From JAVBRU01 sp031547595 (GTDB lineage Bacteria > Bacillota > Clostridia > Christensenellales > Aristaeellaceae), in contig JAVBRU010000060.1 of assembly GCA_031547595.1 (NCBI GenBank), positions 1 to 64,000 of the forward strand: a stretch of DNA of 64,000 nt. Reading direction: 5' to 3'. Both the position numbers and the translations under genes were made by a program. Numbering within the stretch: position 1 is the first letter of the stretch; the number at the start of each line of letters is the position of its first letter. Positions 58,935-64,000 of the stretch are shown here, one piece after another. The notes beneath the pieces are model-generated. The model had not been told where the DNA came from. It saw nothing but the letters and a program-made list of their open reading frames with translations, and searched no databases.

Positions 58935-61157
58935 TTAAACAGAAACCATCATGCCCTCTGGCACGGTATAGTTCAGGGTGAGGCGCGAATCATTATTTGT
59001 GTAGGATACATGAACGGGACCTTTGGGGGTTATCACGGTGCCTTTTCCCTCTGGCAGCCAGCTTGCCAATGGAGCGATGGAAACAGTAGTATATCCCGGC
59101 GAAGCCGGCCGTACGCCCAGCACAGATGCCGGGTATTCGTACAGCGCCAATGAACCCCATGCGTGGCAATCGCTGCGCTTGTTTACGGGGTCTTCCTCCC
59201 AGGTGGTCAAATTATCGGCCATCATGCGCTGCCAGGGCGCCCAGAGCGCGGCAGTTTCCGCGTACAGCCCCGCCTTCTCCAACGCCCGGAACAGATAAAA
59301 CGCCATAGCAACAGAGCATTGGGGCCACTGCGCATGCGATAATGCACCCTGCAGAAGCGGCACAAACTGCCTCTCATCTGCCACATCGGCCAGCACAGCC
59401 CACACTTGGCAGTGCTGGCTGTATTCGTCTATGCCGGGGCCGTCCTGATAGAAACCGTCCTCGCCCAGACAATGGTTGTTGATAGCTTCTTTCAGCGCGG
59501 CTTTGCGGCGCTCATAGAACGCGGCCTGCTCTGCCCTGCCAACATAGCGGAAAAGCTGCGCCGCAAGGCCGAGGGTGTAGGCATACAGCAGGCTTTCCAT
59601 GGTGAGGGGGCCACGAAGGCCCGCCGTGGGCATGCCGGAGGTTTTGTCCCACTGAACCGTCCAATCGATGAACGACCAGCGCTGGCTGCCATTGATGCCG
59701 CCGATTTTGCCCACCAGCCCCTGCCCGTCCAAATGGCGGTGGAAAAAGGCCAGAATAGCATCCACCGTGGGCGCATAGCGCTCCACCAAAGCGGCATCCC
59801 CAAAGTACATCATGTGGTCGTATATCATCATGATGTAGTACAGCGAAAAGCCGGGGATGATGTTGGCCGTCACGCAAGGGTAGCAGCTGTTGATCAGCCC
59901 TTCGTAGCTAAGGGAGCGGTGAAAATCATCAATCGCCTTTCGCGCCAGCGTATCATCCGCCGATATGTTGTAGGTGAATAGTATCTGCGAGCGCGTGTCC
60001 ATGGCGTATTGCAGTTGCTCGTAAAACGGGCAGTCCTCGTAGGTTTCGTGCATGCAACGGCGAAGGGTGCGAACGCTGATCTCCCAGTTTCGCGCCATTT
60101 CGTCAGAGCCGAACTGAATTTTTGTTTTCACATCCAGCGGATAGCCTGTTTCGCGGTAATCAAAGGATAGGACGGTCAGCGGCGCATCCTTGGTGGTGAT
60201 CTTCAGGCGTACAAAGCGGAAGGTGCGAAACCAAAAGGTTTGATAGGCTTCTGGCATGTCCGGCGTGCCATAACCTGCCGCTGTATAAACATCGGTGAGG
60301 CCAAAGAGCTGGCCGTTTTCCTTGTCCAGCCGGTTGCCCTTTCTTGGCATGGGCGCATAGCCGGGGGCGGGGTTTGGGTAGGCATAGCATTCGCTGGTGA
60401 GCAGCTCAATGTCCGCCCCTTGCCCGCCGCACAGCAAAAGCTGCAAAAAGCCGGTGGTCAGCTCTCCGGCGTTCAGCTCCAGGATTTTTGTGCTGTGCTC
60501 CTTCACCGTCAGCGGCAAAGGGAAATCCAAAAAGCTGCGGCGGGTTTCGTACAGCAGTGGGATTGGGCGTTTTTGCAGGTTGGACAGCGCGGTGTTTTTG
60601 CTGATGAAAAACGAATAGCGGATCATGGCATGATCCCAGGCGGAATCATCAAAGCCCGGCAGCAGCCAGCCCGCCAGCGCGGCATCGCCCTTTGCCCTTT
60701 CCATGATGTGCAAAAATGGATAGGCGCGGGATTCGGATATGAACTGCTTATGCGTGGCCAAGCGGCACGTCCAGCTGTCATCCCCGAGTAGGCTTTCCCC
60801 GCGCACATACAGCCCCGGCTCGTGTGTGCGCCACACAGAGGCATTGCCGCGCGTAAGGGGCGAATAGTGCAGCACCTCAGCGGCCAGGCAATTGACGCCA
60901 CTGTGCAGGTGCGCCGCAATGTCCACTTCGTCGTAATACCACAGCTGCCGGTCACCCTTGCAGGGGCCAAAGAACACGGAAACCCCGTTTACATACAGCC
61001 GGTAGCGGGAATCTGCCGATATGTGGAGCACGAATTGATCGGGTGCTTCCTCTATGCTCAGCTCTTTACGAAAGAGGGCATACACAGGCTCGCCGTTATC
61101 CGAAAGGGGCTGGTTCAGCCAGATCCAGCCAGACGGGGGAAAAGGATTTGTAGCCAT
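58935..61157 (-). CDS. GH78-like alpha-L-rhamnosidase family protein
   Basis: 740 residues, no signal peptide, so it probably acts in the cytoplasm on imported oligosaccharides. The N-terminal beta domains (ADSRYRLYVNGVSVFFGPCKGD, a GH2/GH78-type carbohydrate module) are followed by an (alpha/alpha)6 barrel. The active-site region reads YEDCPFYEQLQYAMDTRSQ, related to the DCPxRDERxGWxGD of GH78. The C-terminal beta domain has ASPGYTTVSIAPL. The Asp and Glu candidates are present but the motif differs from true rhamnosidases, so specificity is uncertain. GGAGG lies five bases before the ATG. It follows the unknown gene by 17 bases in one operon. Confidence 0.8.
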   Translation of the reverse strand: MATNPFPPSGWIWLNQPLSDNGEPVYALFRKELSIEEAPDQFVLHISADSRYRLYVNGVSVFFGPCKGDRQLWYYDEVDIAAHLHSGVNCLAAEVLHYSPLTRGNASVWRTHEPGLYVRGESLLGDDSWTCRLATHKQFISESRAYPFLHIMERAKGDAALAGWLLPGFDDSAWDHAMIRYSFFISKNTALSNLQKRPIPLLYETRRSFLDFPLPLTVKEHSTKILELNAGELTTGFLQLLLCGGQGADIELLTSECYAYPNPAPGYAPMPRKGNRLDKENGQLFGLTDVYTAAGYGTPDMPEAYQTFWFRTFRFVRLKITTKDAPLTVLSFDYRETGYPLDVKTKIQFGSDEMARNWEISVRTLRRCMHETYEDCPFYEQLQYAMDTRSQILFTYNISADDTLARKAIDDFHRSLSYEGLINSCYPCVTANIIPGFSLYYIMMIYDHMMYFGDAALVERYAPTVDAILAFFHRHLDGQGLVGKIGGINGSQRWSFIDWTVQWDKTSGMPTAGLRGPLTMESLLYAYTLGLAAQLFRYVGRAEQAAFYERRKAALKEAINNHCLGEDGFYQDGPGIDEYSQHCQVWAVLADVADERQFVPLLQGALSHAQWPQCSVAMAFYLFRALEKAGLYAETAALWAPWQRMMADNLTTWEEDPVNKRSDCHAWGSLALYEYPASVLGVRPASPGYTTVSIAPLASWLPEGKGTVITPKGPVHVSYTNNDSRLTLNYTVPEGMMVSV

Positions 61158-61174
61158 CAGTACCTCCCAAGCAG

Positions 61175-62701
61175 TTATTCTTGCATGGCCTCCACCGTCA
61201 GGCAGGTGCCCTCATATTGTGCATAGCCATAGGATGCGGGCTTTCCGTCCGGCAAAATATCAAACGAAAGCGTGACCGGCTTTTTGAAATCAATGGGCGC
61301 AAAGGTGAGTCGCAGCTTCATTTCACCGGACTTTTCGCCCTGCAACGCCAGGTCTGCCTCGTACCTGATGCTTTGATCCGCTAAATAGACCACGCGCTCA
61401 AAGCCGTTATAAACATGCAGGCCATCGTCAGAATAATTCTCGTACACCGCTTCGCCATTGTTGATATGCACAAAGCCTTGCTGGCCCTTCAATGTGCCTT
61501 TGAGGAGGGGTGCGCTCTGGTGCATCAATTCGGTTTTTCCATAAGGCACATCGTCTGGAGTAACCTGCACTGCCACCTTCTCGCCGGGTTCATAATCCAT
61601 GAGGTGCGCAATGCGGATTCGGCGGGTTTGGGTGCCGCGAAGCTGCTCGTTCCACATGGCCTTTTGACTGGAAGGATGCCAGGACAGGGGGGAGAGATAC
61701 ACCCACTCCTGCGCCGGGTCGTGCAGGGCCACGCCCTGATACCCGCTTTGGCGCATGGATTTTTCGATATCGATCAGCGCGGGGCCGATGTTGCCCTTGC
61801 GGCAAGTGCGCACCGCCGCCACGGCATACATATACACAGGCATGGCCAGGCCGTGGAAAATATTCACGCCTTCCGGGCGTGGCAATAAGCCCAAGATGGC
61901 AAAATTGGTCTTGGGGGAAAAACGGGTGCTCATCACCACGCCCAATTGTTCATCGGGCGAGAACATGGTGGTTTCCTCGTATCCCGGCATAAAAGTGACC
62001 TGGGTGGAAGCGGCCTTGTTCAGGTGCTGCACCACGGAATCGGGCAGCACGGAATGCTTCGCACCCACCAGGGAAATGGCTGTGCCGCCGTGCACAAACT
62101 GCTTCACCTCGCCCCCAAACACGGGCTGGGGGATCAGGTAGCCGTCTTTTTCTAAATACACCTCATCGGTGGAAATGCGCTGCACATTTTCGATGGTGTA
62201 GCAGCTTTCCTGCCGCTGCATTTTGCCAAGGAACACACTGGCACCCCGGCCAATCAGCGCCGTCCAGGCGAGGTGCACGTTATCGGGCGCGATGATGATC
62301 TCCGACCAGTGATGCGAGGTGCGGGGATCGTCTTCTATGATTTTGGGGTATTGGACAGGAATCAGCTGTGCGCTTTGGCAATCGCGAAGATCGGGCTGTG
62401 CCTCCAGCACATAATCGCCCAGCAGCACCCGCTTGTTGTCCTCAAAGGGCATATGGCGGATGCCGTTGGCCTTTTTGTGCTGGGGAATGAGGCCGGAATA
62501 AATGATTTTGAACCCGCTGCCATCATCGTTGACGGTGGCGATGTTATAATAATCGCGGATGGTTTGATCCTGCGGCGTATTGAAAAACACCATCACATTG
62601 CCGCCTGGCAAGTAGGTGGAGGAAAGAATATGGATGTCTGCGGCCAGCGGTAAACTGGTAAGTTCAATACGGCCAAACCCATTGATATCATTGATGAGCA
62701 T
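61175..62701 (-). CDS. Unrecognised 508-residue protein, propeller-like
   Basis: 508 residues from MLINDINGFGRIELTSLPLA. There is no signal peptide and no membrane helix. The first 380 residues have repeated strand patterns (NVMVFFNTPQDQTIRDYYNI, NKRVLLGDYVLEAQPDL, IIIAPDNVHLAWTALIG, MFSPDEQLGVVMSTRFSP) reminiscent of TolB/lactonase-type propellers; the last 110 residues look like a beta-sandwich (LHVYNGFERVVYLADQS, MKLRLTFAPIDF). I do not recognise a catalytic motif. GGGAGG lies seven bases before the ATG. It is the first gene of a unit with the GH78-like gene, so it may bind or cleave the same glycan. Confidence 0.6.
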   Translation of the reverse strand: MLINDINGFGRIELTSLPLAADIHILSSTYLPGGNVMVFFNTPQDQTIRDYYNIATVNDDGSGFKIIYSGLIPQHKKANGIRHMPFEDNKRVLLGDYVLEAQPDLRDCQSAQLIPVQYPKIIEDDPRTSHHWSEIIIAPDNVHLAWTALIGRGASVFLGKMQRQESCYTIENVQRISTDEVYLEKDGYLIPQPVFGGEVKQFVHGGTAISLVGAKHSVLPDSVVQHLNKAASTQVTFMPGYEETTMFSPDEQLGVVMSTRFSPKTNFAILGLLPRPEGVNIFHGLAMPVYMYAVAAVRTCRKGNIGPALIDIEKSMRQSGYQGVALHDPAQEWVYLSPLSWHPSSQKAMWNEQLRGTQTRRIRIAHLMDYEPGEKVAVQVTPDDVPYGKTELMHQSAPLLKGTLKGQQGFVHINNGEAVYENYSDDGLHVYNGFERVVYLADQSIRYEADLALQGEKSGEMKLRLTFAPIDFKKPVTLSFDILPDGKPASYGYAQYEGTCLTVEAMQE

Positions 62702-62724
62702 AAAAACACCTCCCATGTATGATT

Positions 62725-62775
62725 GTCGCTCCCCACCCTTTGGGGGTGAGCGACCCGGTAAACCTCCGGTTTACC
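62725..62775. promoter_or_regulatory. Two tandem hairpins upstream of the GH78 operon
   Basis: Hairpin 1 pairs GTCGCT with AGCGAC around CCCACC / GGGGTG (62725-62754). Hairpin 2 is GGTAAACC / GGTTTACC with a 3-base loop (62757-62775). They lie between the AraC-type gene and the start of the unit; neither has a T run, so leader structure or a protein site is likely. Confidence 0.45.
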
Positions 62776-62860
62776 TAATCAATATACCGCCATTATAGCG
62801 TACAAGCAGGCGTTTCCTATAGAAGGATATTTCGTAAACTAGCATTATTTTTATCAAAAA

Positions 62861-64000
62861 TCAAAAATTGCTTTGATTTACATGAAAAGATTTGCGATAT
62901 TCGCGCGGGGATTTGCCGATCTGCCTGCTAAACATGCGCGTAAAATAATTCTCGTCCAGAAAGCCCACCTGCTCTGCCACCTGATGAATGGGCAGCTCGG
63001 TTGTGACCAGCAGCGACAGCGAGCGCTGGATTCTTTTCTGGTTGATATAATCCACCACCGATGCGCCGGTCTCTTTTTTGAACTGGCTGGAAAGATAGCT
63101 GGCGTTGACGGCCACAATATCGGCCAGGTCGGTCAGCTTAATCGCCTCTGTGTAGTGGAAATCGATGTGGTTGATGGCGCGCTGCACGTTTTTGGAATAC
63201 CCCTTCAACGAGTGGTTCTTCACCAGCAGGCAGTATTTGCGGATCATCTCAACCGACAGATCGTTCAGGTCCGGGATCACGCGGGCGGCCTCGATTTTGC
63301 GGGCGAAGTTGCCGGAGGTGTTGTCGATATGCGCGGGGTGCACATCCGCGCGCTGGACGGCCTTTCGAAACAAGGTGTTGAGCACGAACAGGAAGTTCTT
63401 GAGCTGCCGAAGCTCGTCCGCATGCCTTCTTTCCACCTTGAACTTGCTGAATGCGCTCAGGTGCGCCATGGCCTGCTTGGCGTCGCCCTGCTCGATGGCC
63501 TTGATCAGCGCATCCTCGTTGCGGTAGCGCTCGTCAATCATGGCCATGGACAGGGTGCTGTCCGGCATGGGCTTGAAGGCGCTGTCTTCTTTGGAGAAGG
63601 CGACCGAGAAGGTGTCGATGGTAAACTTTTCGGTGCCAAAAATATACTTCGTCAATGTGAGAATCTCTGTTTTGAAGGCGTTATGATCGGTAACACACGG
63701 GATTCCGTAATAATAAGACTTCAGCTCCGGCACGAAGGCGAGCGGCGTGCTGTTTTCCCGCAGCACCTCTTCAAAAAAGTCAACGACCATGCGGCTCAAA
63801 TACGGCCCCACAATCACAAAAGAGTCATCGTCCGGGCCGGGACATTTGATGATGATATAGTTGAGCTCAAACTGATCCGTAATAAAGTGCACGGTGTTGG
63901 CTGCGCAGTGTTTGATCAGGTTTTGCATGGCCAAGGGATAATCAAAATCCTGATAAATCTGGGCACGCAGGTCTTCATCAAAGGTTTCCTTCTCGTCAAA
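62861..64000 (-). CDS. AraC-family regulator, N-terminus beyond window edge
   Basis: About 380 residues are visible; the frame is open to base 64000, so the start lies outside. The C-terminal 100 residues are an AraC DNA-binding domain: IKLTDLADIVAVNASYLSSQFK for the first helix-turn-helix, then LPIHQVAEQVGFLDENYFTRMF and GKSPREYRKSF. The long N-terminal part (LNYIIIKCPGPDDDSFVIVG, MAMIDERYRNEDALIKAIEQGD) resembles the regulator-type domains of YesN-like AraC proteins. It probably controls the adjacent GH78 unit on the same strand. Confidence 0.88.
   Translation of the reverse strand, partial: FDEKETFDEDLRAQIYQDFDYPLAMQNLIKHCAANTVHFITDQFELNYIIIKCPGPDDDSFVIVGPYLSRMVVDFFEEVLRENSTPLAFVPELKSYYYGIPCVTDHNAFKTEILTLTKYIFGTEKFTIDTFSVAFSKEDSAFKPMPDSTLSMAMIDERYRNEDALIKAIEQGDAKQAMAHLSAFSKFKVERRHADELRQLKNFLFVLNTLFRKAVQRADVHPAHIDNTSGNFARKIEAARVIPDLNDLSVEMIRKYCLLVKNHSLKGYSKNVQRAINHIDFHYTEAIKLTDLADIVAVNASYLSSQFKKETGASVVDYINQKRIQRSLSLLVTTELPIHQVAEQVGFLDENYFTRMFSRQIGKSPREYRKSFHVNQSNF

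Overview
The window reads as a chromosomal segment of a GC-rich, low-redundancy Bacillota, most likely a Clostridia-type gut or rumen anaerobe. This rests on several features: a MurE with the meso-diaminopimelate DNPR signature, a SpoVD-type penicillin-binding protein with two PASTA domains, a T-box riboswitch ahead of thrS, Noc next to rsmG, a type III glutamine synthetase, and many ATPase-less sugar ABC transporter operons with AraC regulators. Genus and species cannot be told from the sequence alone; a Christensenellales-like affiliation is only a guess.

Layout. 1-11129 (minus strand) is a division and cell wall (dcw) cluster read mraZ, ftsL-like, spoVD/ftsI, murE, mraY, murD, ftsW, murA, ftsQ, ftsA (cut by the window edge). 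It lacks rsmH and murF at their usual places. 11550-19545 is housekeeping: a metallophosphoesterase, a zinc-ribbon protein, a secreted CAP-domain protein, a lone riboflavin kinase coupled to a zinc-type substrate-binding protein, T-box-controlled thrS, a CorC/HlyC-type CBS protein and a GNAT acetyltransferase. A two-hairpin intergenic repeat occurs three times here. 19748-25187 is a sugar ABC transporter operon (binding protein, two enlarged permeases, secreted metallo-beta-lactamase-fold protein). 25665-32580 is walJ, a second MBL hydrolase, comEC, holA, rsmG, noc and rpmB. 32760-35873 is asnA plus glnN.

35958-44899 is the most unusual part. Two paralogous secreted proteins join a propeller-like half to a solute-binding half; the first is interrupted by one stop codon. 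They are followed by MalF/MalG-type permeases, a MacA/HlyD-like adaptor and a MacB/FtsX-like permease, with no ATPase gene. 44950-56626 holds apbE, a highly folded intergenic segment, and a sugar locus: an LplB/LplC/binding-protein transporter, a protein fusing a DHDPS/N-acetylneuraminate-lyase-type aldolase to a sialidase-like propeller, a second secreted sialidase-like protein, an AraC regulator and a divergent GH4 glycosidase. After tRNA-Thr(GGT) at 56786 comes about 2 kb of AT-rich remnants with a 3'-truncated Y-family polymerase gene and a possible structured RNA. The window ends with a GH78-like rhamnosidase, an unrecognised 508-residue protein and an AraC-type regulator cut by the edge.

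How it works together. Three separate sugar-import loci have binding proteins and permeases but no nucleotide-binding subunit, so they probably share an MsmK/UgpC-like ATPase encoded elsewhere. In two of them a hairpin with terminator features follows the binding-protein gene, which would favour making more binding protein than permease or enzyme. The thrS T-box (ACC specifier, bulge TGGA) matches the tRNA-Thr(GGT) gene in the same window, including its T discriminator base.
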